DNA of 64,000 nt, from assembly GCF_026212465.1 (NCBI RefSeq), contig NC_080056.1, positions 13,659,726 through 13,723,725 on the forward strand, given 5' to 3'. Numbering within the stretch: the first letter of the stretch is position 1; every line of letters starts with the position of its first letter. This document shows positions 1 through 10,789 of this stretch, piece after piece. The translations under genes and the position numbers were made by a program. This stretch comes from Amaranthus tricolor. Its lineage: Eukaryota; Streptophyta; Magnoliopsida; Caryophyllales; Amaranthaceae. Below the pieces are notes generated by a model. It did not search any database. It was not told the DNA's origin and saw nothing but the letters and a program-made list of their open reading frames with translations.

Positions 1-1129
1 TGGGGTGTATGCAGTTGCACAATTTTAGTGTTATGCTCAAATGATGAGATAGGTGCTGTTAAAATGTGAGCATCTACACTCACCAAAACCATTTTCGAAT
101 CTGATCCTTGTGCTTCCACAAATTCCTCCACAACCAACATATTCTCATATGAACAATAAACTAAACAATGAATATGTAAGCAACAGTATGAAGCAGTGAG
201 GCTTCATTAAGAAACGCGCTCTAGTACCAATTAATATTTCAAGGGTAATGTCAACATATGGCGTTCACACAAAAGCAATAAGATTGTAGCATCAAAGTGT
301 TCCATCATGCTTTCCTAAGATATGGTTCTCATAACGAACCACACATATACGTGCCAGAATGTTGTAAACAAGGATGAGAGTCCTCAAACACAAGCTTAGA
401 ACAAGATATTTAGAGCAGATTCGATCTGAGAATTCAGAGGTTCTAATGAGGGAAAAATAGTTTATCACATATATCATTCACTCAGTTTAGTATATGGAAA
501 TTTTTTGCATTGACAACTGTCATATTTTAGTTCCACTTCCACGTTGTCTAGCAGGAAAAAATAACATCAAGAACATGAAACATAGTAAAATAGCATAAAA
601 ACCTTCAGATGTCCTCTTTCTTGGAAAACTTGATCATCTTGAAAACCATAAAATTGCAAGTATTAGAGTTATTACTTTCTAACATATTATTTAAGTTTTA
701 AATTTCACTAATCGAAAATTAAAAATTAAAGTTACCAAATTACACGTGGTTAATGTTAGATAAACGATTATAATTTTATGTTCCTTGCTTTCGTTGCTTA
801 GCACTTTAAAACATGACAAAGTAAACGGCAAAGAGGTACGACTACTGCACAAATTACTACTCTCTATGGAAAGCTCTACAACAAACGATCAACAACCAAA
901 CAACATAAAGTATTGAAGTTGTACAATATTTAAACAACATCACAAGCAAATTACATATTGTGATCCAAAAAGAACCAAATTTTATTAAGCCGATAGCAAT
1001 AAGCATAAGAGTATAAGCCATAATAGGTCAACAATAATTACAAAAGAGTGTTATCACTATATATTTCACAGTACCCAACCTAATACAAAAAATAATTCTT
1101 ACAAGATAACAAAATGTTGGATACATTTG
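1..1129. other. Intergenic, no gene recognised
   Basis: AT-rich sequence with stops in every frame. The only open frames are about 60 codons long and match nothing I recognise. No TIR, LTR or tRNA-like structure was seen. Confidence 0.6.
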
Positions 1130-1298
1130 GTTTTGCTATGCATTCTATTGCCATGGACATTTAAAATTTTCAGGAAACCATCAAATTTGCTGCTAAGGTT
1201 GATACGCATAATCTTCAAGAATATATCTTTGGTCGAAGATCATAGTCTCCGCAAGATGCTATACAAGTTCTTAACATTGTCCTTCGTGCTACTAAAAC
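1130..1298 (+). pseudogene. Argonaute fragment, arm A of an inverted repeat
   Basis: Read on the plus strand from about 1138, this piece encodes a peptide containing TIKFAAKVDTHNLQEYIFGR, an in-frame TAG, and then PQDAIQVLNIVLRA. Plant AGO1/AGO5/AGO10-type Argonautes have a closely similar stretch between the N-terminal domain and the linker before PAZ (IKFAAR, then about 15 residues, then PQEALQVLDIVLRE). Only about 55 codons are present and neither flank continues as Argonaute. A TAA interrupts the frame near 1162 and a TAG near 1243, so it cannot encode a functional Argonaute. It pairs with 1692-1860 on the opposite strand at roughly 92% identity (14 mismatches in about 168 bp by eye). The family assignment comes from memory of the motif, not from a search. 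Confidence 0.6.
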
Positions 1299-1691
1299 AC
1301 CATAATAGACTAAATCATCGACCTCCCTTCCTCCTTCTAAACAAAGCAAGAAAATCAGGAGGAAGCTTAATAAGTTGAGTAGTGCACGGTGATACCATAG
1401 GAAGCCAATGCAATCTATGTTTCTTTGAGAGAGGAGGAAGTGCATCAGTGGAGGAAATCAGAGACTCAACGTCCGTAAGGGTAACACACTCGTTGGTCAA
1501 ATGCTTTCATAGTAACCCCTCCAACATTCTAAACCTTCTCCAAGATTCCCTATACCCAGATTCACAGAAAAGAATGATCTTCCAATCACAGCATACCTAC
1601 ACAAGCGAAATCATCAACGTAGTCAACAAGACAATCAACAACACATAATTAAGCAAGTTAAGAGCATGGAATTATAGATGATTACTCTGCT
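1299..1691. other. Spacer between the Argonaute arms
   Basis: About 390 bp separates the two inverted arms. It carries overlapping open frames of 60-88 codons on both strands that resemble nothing I know. Transcription through either arm would make this the loop of a hairpin RNA. Confidence 0.5.
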
Positions 1692-1860
1692 GGCTTAGTA
1701 TCACGAAGGACAATATCAAGAACTTGTATAACATCTTGCGAAAACTATGATCTCCGACCAAAAATATACTCTTGAAGATTATGCGTATCAACCTTAGCAG
1801 CAAATTTTATGGTTTCTTGAATATTTTGAATATCCATGGCAATAGAATGCATAGCAAAAC
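1692..1860 (-). pseudogene. Argonaute fragment, arm B of an inverted repeat
   Basis: The minus strand reads QETIKFAAKVDTHNLQEYIF, GRRS, stop, then SQDVIQVLDIVLRDTKPAE and a stop. This is the better-preserved copy: it keeps CAA where arm A has TAA, and its VLDIVLRD matches the Argonaute consensus more closely. Both arms share the same in-frame TAG after GRRS, so they derive from a common, already altered copy. In the first two thirds of the alignment most differences fall at third codon positions. Similarity ends abruptly at both edges, as expected for a captured or duplicated gene piece and not for a decaying full gene. Confidence 0.6.
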
Positions 1861-3119
1861 GAAATTTATTCAAAAAACATAGTAGTTTGTTTCAGCCAAT
1901 ACTGGATTTATAACAATACTACTTTTCTTCTATAATTCATTGTCATTTTAAAGAATTCAAAAACAGTACATGGTCACGTATTCATCATCATATGTCCTAC
2001 CTTTTGCCCCTTTTGTCATCTTATTACCATCATATGCTGGAATGTATTTCCCTAAATAAACCTTGTGAACCTTTACAAGTTTACTCAGTATTTCTCTGCT
2101 GAATTTCCAGCATGATTTTGATTTGATTAATTCAAAGCTCACTCAACGCTTTTGTGGAAATGCTTATTGTTATAAAATCTTTGACGCAACAATTGATGAC
2201 CATTACAACATATATCCGACATAATTTTTAAACACATTTTGCCCCTTTAGTCCTCTTATTACCCTCATAAGCTGTAATGCATTTCCCCAAATATGCCTTG
2301 TGAACCTTTACTAGTTAGAAACATCATTAGTAAGTTCCAAAACTTGAAGCATATAAACATTAAGAATACGCAAATAATGTAGATTAGTTGGATAAACTTT
2401 CATCATCAACGCAAAATAAGACAAAAATATAAAAATATTATGCCGTACAAGTATGTAACATCAACAAATCCAGCACATAAAAAACACACAAAGACAAACA
2501 AAAGGCTAGCATCAAAAACACAATAGAACAAGACCAAATGAAACCCATAAAAACACATGCAATAACTGTAGCCAAAAGGATCAAAGCATGATCATTGGTA
2601 ACAAAAAAGAACAAAGAAGACAAGATTACTAAATTTTATCTATTATACCACTATCAACTCAACCAAACAAAACCAAAACATAAAAAAAATAACGCATGCA
2701 AGAAATGCAAACAAAAGCATAATGGAAACATGATCAAACAAAAGCACAATGCAAAACATGATCAAGTTCTAGAGCATACAAGTGAACTGAAATTCACAAT
2801 TAAGCAGCTGATCTGAAACAAATGAAGACCACTATGTTGTATCCATAATAAATACACATATCCCATTGTATAAACCTTGCCTATTGCTAAGGCAAGCAAG
2901 CATGAAAACGTCTGATATGGCTACTTTAGAGAGGAGAATGAGTGATTGTATTTAACATAACTGACAAGAATTAGAATCAACAAGAATTAAAATCAAAATT
3001 CAGATTTTGGCAATAATTGATTTAGTGCATTATATAAGCAACCTACATGCAAAAACACAATACAAAAGAGCACACTACAAGCACTCGACGACATATGTCC
3101 AAGCAAAAAACATTAACAT
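1861..3119. other. Intergenic, no gene recognised
   Basis: AT-rich sequence with A-rich stretches between 2440 and 2790. A diverged repeat is visible: the phrase around 2000-2075 (ccttttgccccttttgtcatc and following) recurs at 2237-2310. No protein family was recognised in any frame. Confidence 0.5.
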
Positions 3120-3302
3120 ACATAAAAAGCAACCTACATGCAGTCCACCACATGTGTGTAGCACCAAAGATGAAGTGCAAGGCACCCTACATGCAATCCA
3201 CAACATGTGTAACCCCGAATGAAGATGACTAAGCAAAAACATGCAATCCACCACATGAGTGTAACACCAAAGATGAAGTGGAAGATGACTAAGCAAAAAC
3301 AC
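3120..3302 (+). repeat. Short tandem repeat, about 3 diverged units
   Basis: Units of about 50-60 bp beginning acatgcaatccaccacatg and running through gatgaagtg, gaagatgactaagcaaaaac recur near 3137, 3190 and 3240. The last two are the most alike. The short open frames here follow the repeat and carry no recognisable protein. Confidence 0.7.
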
Positions 3303-4182
3303 TATTTATTTTCAAAATGTGAATAGTAAAGAAGCCTTACACTCTTTTATTTATAATGGATAAAATGATGTGTATTTTTGGAAGAAGTAGCCTCTCATAA
3401 AGATACATTCATCTAGGACCATATACTTTATTTATCTTCTTTGGATACTTTTTATCAACAAAACAAAAAATAATATTACTAATAACCATCAAAATGTTAA
3501 AAATAAGACAAAGTGACTAGGAAAAAAGTAACTACACAATGCATTCTAAGCATAAGAATATTAGGCCCTATGTCTAGAATGGTCATGAGTTAAAAGGTTC
3601 TATTGAATGACTTTATATATACCCCAAATATTATGGTTTAAGTCCAATAATTTGAGATGTAATTGCCCTGCTTTTACTTCTGAGTCTAACTAAAAATAGA
3701 GGTCTAGATCCCAATTTAGTGTTTTCATATTCCAACCCGTAATCCAACTTATAATCAATTTTATGTATATTTAAAGTTATTTTATATTTATTTGAATTCA
3801 TTTTACACATATACGCAACCTATATCAAACCTGAAAAATGTAAAATTAGTGAAGTATGAACTAGATTTTGACCCATATAAAATCCTAAGCCCATCAAACC
3901 CGGTGAGTTTGGGACCAAAATTTTCTAACTTGATGAATGGAAGCCTTGAATTGGGTTTGAATCCACACAAAATAAATAGATTTGGGTCTGATTAGATTCT
4001 ATTTAGCTCTAACCCATAATAATACCTTCTGATGATTAAAAATAATAGTTATGTTTTTGATACATCATACATGTATATAACCTTATTTTCTTAATCTTTT
4101 TGTCATTTAATATTGTTTTAATTTTACAGGGACCGAATAAGTAGTATGTGGATGGTTGTGAAAAAAATGAAAATTAAGGAAG
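3303..4182. other. Intergenic, no gene recognised
   Basis: AT-rich flank up to the left edge of the copia insertion. No coding or repeat structure could be supported. Confidence 0.6.
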
Positions 4183-4379
4183 TGTTGAAAGGTAGGGAGA
4201 ATATAAGGAGAAATATTAGTATAAGAGATAAATTTATATTTGTTTGATCTTTCTATTACTTCTTGTATCCATGCATTACAATACCATGTAGGTATTTATA
4301 GAGAAGGATGGGTGAAAGATTACAAATGTAGCACTATTCATGAATGACAATGCATTCATTTGTATTGTCTATCACAACA
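4183..4379 (-). repeat. 3' LTR of the copia element at 4.2-11.0 kb
   Basis: 197 bp, reading TGTTG to CAACA on the plus strand, so it has the usual TG...CA ends. It is nearly identical to 10812-11000. It ends next to a polypurine tract, which fixes it as the 3' LTR of a minus-strand element. Confidence 0.92.
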
Positions 4380-4388
4380 CTCCCCCTT
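4380..4388 (-). promoter_or_regulatory. Polypurine tract
   Basis: The minus strand reads AAGGGGGAG immediately before the 3' LTR. This is the expected plus-strand priming site for reverse transcription. Confidence 0.85.
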
Positions 4389-4536
4389 GAATGCATTACA
4401 TATGTATGAAATTTTATTATGACATTCATAATCCTAAAACTGTCTCATTAAAAACCTTTATCAGGAAAAACCCTGTGGGAAAAAAAAACTGATCAAAGGA
4501 AAAAAGAGTACAGTGAGCATATTTCTCCCCCTGAAG

Positions 4537-7500
4537 TTAACATACGTCTCGAAAATGGCACATCCCAATCTTGCGTACCAAATACTCGAATTGCTTTGAC
4601 GGTAGTGACTTTGTGAACAAATCTGCGGGGTTTTCACAGGATTGAATTTCTTGGACTTTCATCTTTTTATATCTCTGTAGATCATGTGCGAAGAATAATT
4701 TTGGTGACAAATGTTTTGTTCTGTCTCCCTTGATGTATCCTTCTCTGACTTGGTTGATACATGCATCATTATCTTCATACACTGTAGTTGGTGCCCTAGC
4801 TGTATCGTTTAAACCACAATCCTTTTGGAGTTGGCCGATCATGGATCTCAACCATACACACTCTCGGCTGGCTTCATATAAAGCTATCAGTTCTGCATGA
4901 TTTGAGGATGTAGCCGTTAGAGTTTGTTTTGTTGATTTCCAAGATATTGCGGTTCCTGCATATGTAAATACATATCCAGTTTGTGACTTGGCCGTATGTG
5001 GATCAGATAGATACCCTGCATCAGCATACCCAGTGAGTATGGTATCATTTCCTGACCTGAAAAACAATCCAAGGTCTACAGTTCCCTTTAGGTATCGAAA
5101 TAGATGTTTTATCCCATTCCAATGTCTCTCTGTTGGTGCATTGCTATACCTAGCTAATAAATTTACAGAAAATGCTATATCAGGTCTTGTATTATTTGCT
5201 AAGTACATTAAAGCACCAATGGCACTCAAGTATGGCACTTCCGGGCCTAAAATTTCTTCGTCTTCTTCTTGTGGACGGAATGGGTCATCTTTTATATTTA
5301 GTGATCGTATCACCATTGGAGAACTTAGTGGATGAGCCTTGTCCATGTAAAATCGTTTCAAAACTTTCTCAGTATAATTGCTCTGATGGACAAATATTCC
5401 ACTTTTCAAATGTTCAATTTGTAGACCAAGACAAAATTTAGTTTTTCCCAAATCCTTCATCTCAAATTCTCTCATCAAATATTTAGCTGTTATCTCAATT
5501 TCTCTTGCGGTTCCAATCAAATTTAAGTCATCTACATACACAGCAATTATTACGAAACCTACTTGAGATCGTTTGATGAATACACATGGGCTAATTTGGT
5601 CGTTTTTAAATCCTGCTTTCATAAGATATTCACTTAAACGATTATACCACATTCGCCCAGATTGCTTTAACCCATACAATGATTTCTTTAATTTTATAGA
5701 AAACATTTCTCTGGGTACATTTTTTATTGGTAAGTTTAGCCCTTCAGGGACCTTCATATAGATGTCTGTGTCGAGTGACCCATATAAATATGCAGTTACG
5801 ACATCCATCAATCTCATGTGTAGGGATTGAGAAACTGTTAAACTTACCAAAAATCTAAGTGTGGTTGCATCAACTACTGGGGAATAGGTTTCTTCATAAT
5901 CAACTCCTGGCATTTGAGAAAAACCTTGAGCTACAAGTCTTGCCTTGTATCTGACAATTTCATTTTTCTCATTTCTTTTTCTTACAAATACCCATTTGAA
6001 GCCTACGGGTTTTATGCCGTTTGGAGTTTGTAAAATTTGCCCAAAAACTTCCCTTTTTTCTAATGATTTTAATTCTGCCTCAATTGCTTCTTTCCATCTT
6101 GGCCAATCAGATCTTTTTCTGCATTCATTTATCGATATTGGCTCAAGATCATTTTCAACATTTATTATTTCAATAGCTACGGAATAAGCAAAGGATTCAT
6201 TTGGAATGATCCCTTTTCGGTTCCATTTTTTCTTGGAGAAAATATAATTCATTGAGATTTCATAATTTTCATCCTTTTCATTATCGGAAATGTCTTGATT
6301 TTCTCCTTTATTTTCTTCTTTATTTTCATTTTCATTTTGAATATTATTTTGTGCACCTTCTAGTTTTCTCAATTTTCTTGGTTTTAAATCTTTTGAACCA
6401 AGTGGCCTTCCACGCTTTCTTTGCACAACAATTTCATCACTTTTTACCTTTTCATCAGGAATTTCTATTCGAGCTGGAGCATTTGCTGCTGGTATATGGG
6501 AATTTGTAACTCTCTTAGTATCTGTGAATGCATCAGGTAATTGGTTAGCAACACTTTGAAGGTGAACAATTCGTTGTACTTCTTGTTCACATGATTTTGT
6601 TTTTGGGTCTAAATATTCTAAATGTGTTGCTTTCCAAATAAGTTCCATATTTCTTTTCTGTAAGTCCACATTCTCTCCCCCTAAGGATGGGAATATTGTC
6701 TCATTAAAGTGGCAATCAGCAAATCTAGCTTGAAATTGATCACCAGTTAATGGTTCAAGATATCGAATAATTGATGGAGATTCGAAACCGACATATATTC
6801 CCATTCTTCTTTGTGGACCCATTTTTGTACGTTGAGGGGGAGCAATGGGTACATATACAGCGCATCCAAAGATTTTCAAATGTGAAATATTTGGTTCATG
6901 ACCAGCTACTAATTGCATTGGCGAATATTTGTGATAAGCTGTAGGTCTTAGCCTAATCAATGATGCTGCATGTAATATTGCATAACCCCAGGCCGATGAT
7001 GGTAAGTTTGATTTCATTAGCAGTGGTCTTGCAATTAATTGCAATCTCTTAATTAAAGATTCAGCAAGACCATTTTGTGTGTGAACATGTGGCACAGGGT
7101 GTTCTACTTTAATTCCAATTGACATGCAATAATCATTAAAAGTTTGAGATGTGAATTCGCCGGCATTGTCCAATCTAATACCTTTTATTGTATAATCAGG
7201 AAAGTGGTTTTTTAATTTGATGATTTGTGCAAGTAGTTTTGCAAATGCATTGTTTCTACTTGATAGAAGGCTTACATGTGACCATCTTGTGGAAGCATCT
7301 ATTAAGACCATGAAGTACCTAAAAGGTCCACATGGTGGATTAATTGGACCACATATATCTCCTTGAATTCTTTCAAGAAATATAGGAGATTCATTAACAA
7401 TCTTATTTACTGATGGTCTAGTAATAAATTTGCCAAGAGAACAAGAGGTGCATAAGAGCTCATTCGACTGGGGAATCTTAATATTTCTTAGTGGGTGCCT

Positions 7501-8007
7501 GACTGAACTTTCTATTATTTTATACATCATCCCAGTGCCAGGATGACCTAAGCGGTCATGCTATAAAGTGAATAGCTCCTTATTGTCTAATCTTATCATA
7601 TTTATTTCAATCGGGCGGATATGGGTGAGATACAACCCCGATGAATATGCTGGCATCCTTTCAAGGATAATTTTCGTTCCATTTCTTTCTACTGTAAGGC
7701 ATAAGAATTCTTTTTCATTTATACTTTTGGTTTCCATATGGTAACCATTTTGCCTTATTGCCTTGAAACTGATAAGATTTCTTCGAGATTTACTCGAGTA
7801 CAGTGCATCATTTATTTCTAATTTTGTCCCCATAGGGAGTATGATGCATGCCTTTCCAGTGCCTTCGATTAATTTTGCTGTTCCTGATATGGTATTAACA
7901 TTTGCCTCAAGCAATGTTAGGTTTGAAAAATATTCTCGATTTTTCAATATCGTATGTGTTGCTCCACTGTCCAGGAGGCAATGAAATGTTGATCCACTTA
8001 CTGACAT
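4537..8007 (-). pseudogene. copia pol: protease, integrase, RT, RNase H (one TAG)
   Basis: A single frame of about 1155 codons is interrupted once. Protease: LLDSGATHT near residue 12. The frame then reads FTL, stop, HDRLGHPG. The pre-integrase motif in this family is normally WHDRLGHPG, so the TAG at 7561-7563 looks like a mutated TGG tryptophan codon. Integrase follows with the zinc-binding His and Cys pairs (CTSCSLGK) and the D, D, E residues in GDICGP, RLDNAGEF and NGLAESL. Reverse transcriptase carries the MDVVTAYLYG region and the YVDD catalytic motif. RNase H follows with GYADAGYLSDP and SSNHAELIAL. The frame ends at a TAA close to the polypurine tract. It is offset one base from gag and separated from it by about 154 bp. 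Everything but one codon looks functional. Confidence 0.93.
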
Positions 8008-8161
8008 TTCCTTTTCTAAGACAAAAGAAGAAGAGAGAGAAAAGAAAAAAAATTATATTATTAATATAAAGCTAGAATACTTAATACAAAAACATAAGTA
8101 AAGAGTTACAACTTATTAAATGAAAGACAAGTTAGATAAAAAGAAAATGCATCTAGTCATC

Positions 8162-9271
8162 TCAAAAGATGTAATTATCTTCTTCTTGGGGATCAAGTTT
8201 GTGGAGGTTCACATCCTCAGTAAAGAAATCGGAGACATCTAAGGTGGCTCCAGATGTACTTGCTTCATTTATAAAATTTGCTTCTGCCCCTTTTCCTTTG
8301 TTTTTCTGGGAAGCTTGATATAAATCTACTAAATGTTTGGCGGTACGACAAGTTCGCCCCCAATGTCCAGTCATGCCACATCTATTACATGTGCTTTTGT
8401 ATTTCTGGACTTGTTTAAAATTATCATTTCGGGGGGAAAATATATTTCTTTCATAAACGTGGCTACGTCCACGGCCACGACTAAGTCCATGACCACGACC
8501 ACGACCACGACTACGGCCATAGAAATTTCCTTGTTCGAAAGTATTTATGCCGCTCATTTCGTGATATTTTCCACGACCTTTGCCTCTTATAAAATACCTC
8601 CCACGACCTCGATGGCGCACATTCCTCTCAATCATATTTGTTTCATTAAAGGGCATAGTCCCAACCGGTCTCCTGTTGTGATTTTTCAATAATAGTTCAT
8701 TATTTTGCTCCGCAACAAGAAGTGTTTTCAGCAGTTCATGATATTTCCGGAAATGCCTTTCACGATATTGTTGTTGTAACAAAATGCTATTTACGTGAAA
8801 GGTTGATAATGTCTTTTCTATCATTTCTTCATCTGTTATTATTTGTCCACAATAGACTAATTTTGATTTTATAAGATGAAGGGCTGAATTATAATCACTG
8901 ATTGATTTGAAATCTTGAAACCTTAACTCTCGCCATTCATCTATGGCTTTTGGGAGAAGTACACTTTTATTATGGCCAAATCTTTCATTTAGGTCTTCCC
9001 AAAGTAATTTTGGGTCCTCATAATTGGTGTATTCATGTTTGAGACTGTCGGTTAAATGATGTCTCAAAATTGATGCAGCTTTTGCCTTATCTTCCTCAAA
9101 TTTTATGGGATCTTTTTCAATACCCTTTCCTTTGTCGGTGGGATTAAGTTCAATTATTGTGCATAATAAACCTTTTCCTTTTAGGTATAATTTGACATCT
9201 GAAGCCCATTGTATAAAATTGTTTCCTGTTAAATCTAGGGCATTGAATTCTCTCTTTTTGAGATCAGCCAT
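8162..9271 (-). CDS. copia gag (nucleocapsid polyprotein)
   Basis: 369 residues starting MADLKKREFNALDLTGNNFI. The N-terminal two thirds are the copia gag domain that packs the RNA into virus-like particles (WASDVKLYLKGKGL, then the UBN2-like region to about residue 200). Next comes a glycine/arginine-rich stretch (repeated RGRGR, residues about 220-280), then a CCHC zinc knuckle CNRCGMTGHWGRTC near residue 300. The acidic tail ends EEDNYIF. No stop or frameshift is visible. It is followed about 154 bp later by the protease-pol frame in another register, so pol is made either separately or by an unusual decoding or splicing step. Confidence 0.92.
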   Translation of the reverse strand: MADLKKREFNALDLTGNNFIQWASDVKLYLKGKGLLCTIIELNPTDKGKGIEKDPIKFEEDKAKAASILRHHLTDSLKHEYTNYEDPKLLWEDLNERFGHNKSVLLPKAIDEWRELRFQDFKSISDYNSALHLIKSKLVYCGQIITDEEMIEKTLSTFHVNSILLQQQYRERHFRKYHELLKTLLVAEQNNELLLKNHNRRPVGTMPFNETNMIERNVRHRGRGRYFIRGKGRGKYHEMSGINTFEQGNFYGRSRGRGRGHGLSRGRGRSHVYERNIFSPRNDNFKQVQKYKSTCNRCGMTGHWGRTCRTAKHLVDLYQASQKNKGKGAEANFINEASTSGATLDVSDFFTEDVNLHKLDPQEEDNYIF

Positions 9272-9483
9272 TATTTTCTATAATTGAGAAAATGACAAGG
9301 TTATTAATGATTTTGTGTATCATCAGAGATATTAAAGCATATTAGTCTTATCTCCCCCTGATTTAATATCTCAAACATAATAAGCGTAATATAATCATAA
9401 ATAAAAAATAAAATAGATAATATTAATAGATGATAAAACAGAAAAAAAAATACATATTGCTAAACAAATGCAAGATTTATATT

Positions 9484-9624
9484 TTATTTTTGGATAATTA
9501 GGTAGAGCATTAACGCTACGAGTAATACAATTGAACCCATAATGATAAGGAATGCATCTAGTATTTTACTTAAATTGTCGGTGATTGGATTGATGTCGGT
9601 GTTTGAAGATGTATTGTTTGCCAT
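9484..9624 (-). CDS. Small single-span membrane ORF in the copia leader
   Basis: A 46-codon ORF starting MANNTSSNTDINPI lies between the 5' LTR and gag on the element's coding strand. Its C-terminal half is one hydrophobic segment (AFLIIMGSIVLLVALMLYLI) ending in QK, which looks like a membrane span. An in-frame upstream Met would extend it to 79 residues, but that extension is low-complexity and leader-like, so I prefer the internal Met. I recognise no family. It may be chance, or a captured or accessory ORF. Conservation in related elements would decide. Confidence 0.35.
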   Translation of the reverse strand: MANNTSSNTDINPITDNLSKILDAFLIIMGSIVLLVALMLYLIIQK

Positions 9625-9798
9625 GGACGGTTGAAGGAAGAAGAAGATGAAAGGAAAAAAAAATCTATTATGTTTGGGATAAGATGTGAGTGGTGTGTGT
9701 GAGTTTGTGACGGTAGAAGTCACTATTTATAGGGGGTAAAAAGGTAAAAATTTTATTTATTTATTTATTTATTTATTATTATTATTATTTTTTTTTTT

Positions 9799-9875
9799 TC
9801 AGAATCGAACCCTTGACGATTTACTTAAATTATAATTTTCGGACCACTATGGCATTCATCCCAAGGTGATATTTT
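9799..9875 (-). other. tRNA-like segment in the copia leader
   Basis: Read on the minus strand it contains TGCCATAGTGG, resembling a pol III A box, and 30-40 nt later GGTTCGATTCT, resembling a B box. It does not fold into a convincing tRNA by eye. It may be the head of an old SINE carried in the leader. Confidence 0.35.
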
Positions 9876-10147
9876 TTACAATTAGAAAAGGATTTTATGT
9901 TGTGTAGAAAAAAATGTGGTCATATCTGCTAATAATCTGTGTTATGGGTAAATTAAGACAATTTATTATTATATTGTTAAACAAAATAGAATCAAATATT
10001 ACTTAAATTATAATCGTTATTTATTATTATTTGAAGGTGAAATTAAATTTTATGAGTTTATTAAGTGATTATATAATTTATAGACTAAAATAACCAAATG
10101 CGTATGCACATAATATGATGATATGATCAGATAAATAGAGATAAAAT

Positions 10148-10273
10148 CGTCCATAAAGGCGATAACAATGCTGAAATTAACCAGTCCATGAAGGCGGTCA
10201 TTACAAAATAATATTAGCCAGTCCATAAAGGCGGCCATTACAAAATAATATTAGCCAGTCCATAAAGGCGGCT
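10148..10273 (-). repeat. 37-bp tandem repeat in the copia leader
   Basis: Units starting ccagtccataaaggcggcc begin at 10181, 10218 and 10255, an exact 37-bp period. A degenerate partial unit (cgtccataaaggcg) begins at 10148. Tandem repeats in the 5' part of copia elements often act as transcriptional enhancers. That role is inferred here. Confidence 0.85.
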
Positions 10274-10326
10274 GCAAAAGTAAAAACGAACATAAAGATT
10301 AAATGACATTATTAAAATAAATAATT

Positions 10327-10716
10327 TTATGGGTCATTTAAATTTATCTTGCAACGTTTAGTACATGTTCCTCCCTCATTATCTTTGGTTCTTTTATTAC
10401 TTGATGAGGGTTTATTTTCAGATGTTGTTGTTGGAGCATTATTAGTTGGTTGCGTTGATGGATTATTTGTTGGCCGTACCGGTGGAATATTAGTCGGTGG
10501 AACTGGTGGATTATTAGTTGGTCGTACATGTGAATTACGAGTTGGTGGTACATGTGGACTATTGGTATTATTGGGATTATTATGTCGGAGCTTATTTAAA
10601 TCAGTCCTTGCTGGGTTTGTAGTGAAGGGTATGGAATTATGCTCAATTATAAAATATAAAAATGTGTTAGAAACACCTTGGATGATGATGTTGACACCAT
10701 TTGATTGTTGGTCCAT
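10327..10716 (-). CDS. Pro/Thr/Asn-repeat ORF in the copia leader
   Basis: A 129-codon ORF starting MDQQSNGVNIIIQG lies upstream of gag, just inside the 5' LTR. Residues about 45-95 are six or so copies of a degenerate PTNNPPVPPTN-type repeat. The tail is basic and cysteine-containing (SNKRTKDNEGG, CTKRCKINLNDP) and could serve as a nuclear localisation signal. No known domain was recognised. The open frame survives a low-complexity repeat, but such repeats can stay open by chance. It could be a captured host sequence or an element-specific accessory ORF. Confidence 0.4.
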   Translation of the reverse strand: MDQQSNGVNIIIQGVSNTFLYFIIEHNSIPFTTNPARTDLNKLRHNNPNNTNSPHVPPTRNSHVRPTNNPPVPPTNIPPVRPTNNPSTQPTNNAPTTTSENKPSSSNKRTKDNEGGTCTKRCKINLNDP

Positions 10717-10789
10717 TTGTGGGTACCGATGAAAAAAAAAATGCTTAATTAGGTTTTTTTTAAAAAATATTACCTTCTTGATTATTAAG

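Noticed and set aside
1382..1648. 88-codon ORF in the loop of the Argonaute inverted repeat as a continuation of Argonaute
   Set aside because: I looked for the expected GRSFYS and WRGFYQSIRPTQ motifs after VLDIVLR. They are absent, so the Argonaute similarity ends with the arms.
4988..6509. Several plus-strand ORFs of 62-115 codons
   Set aside because: Antisense shadows of the copia pol frame on the minus strand.
9799..9875. Possible tRNA gene in the copia leader
   Set aside because: Only box-like words are seen. The acceptor and T stems do not pair.
10349..10732. 127-codon plus-strand ORF (Gly/Val/Leu-rich)
   Set aside because: Antisense shadow of the repeat ORF on the element's coding strand.
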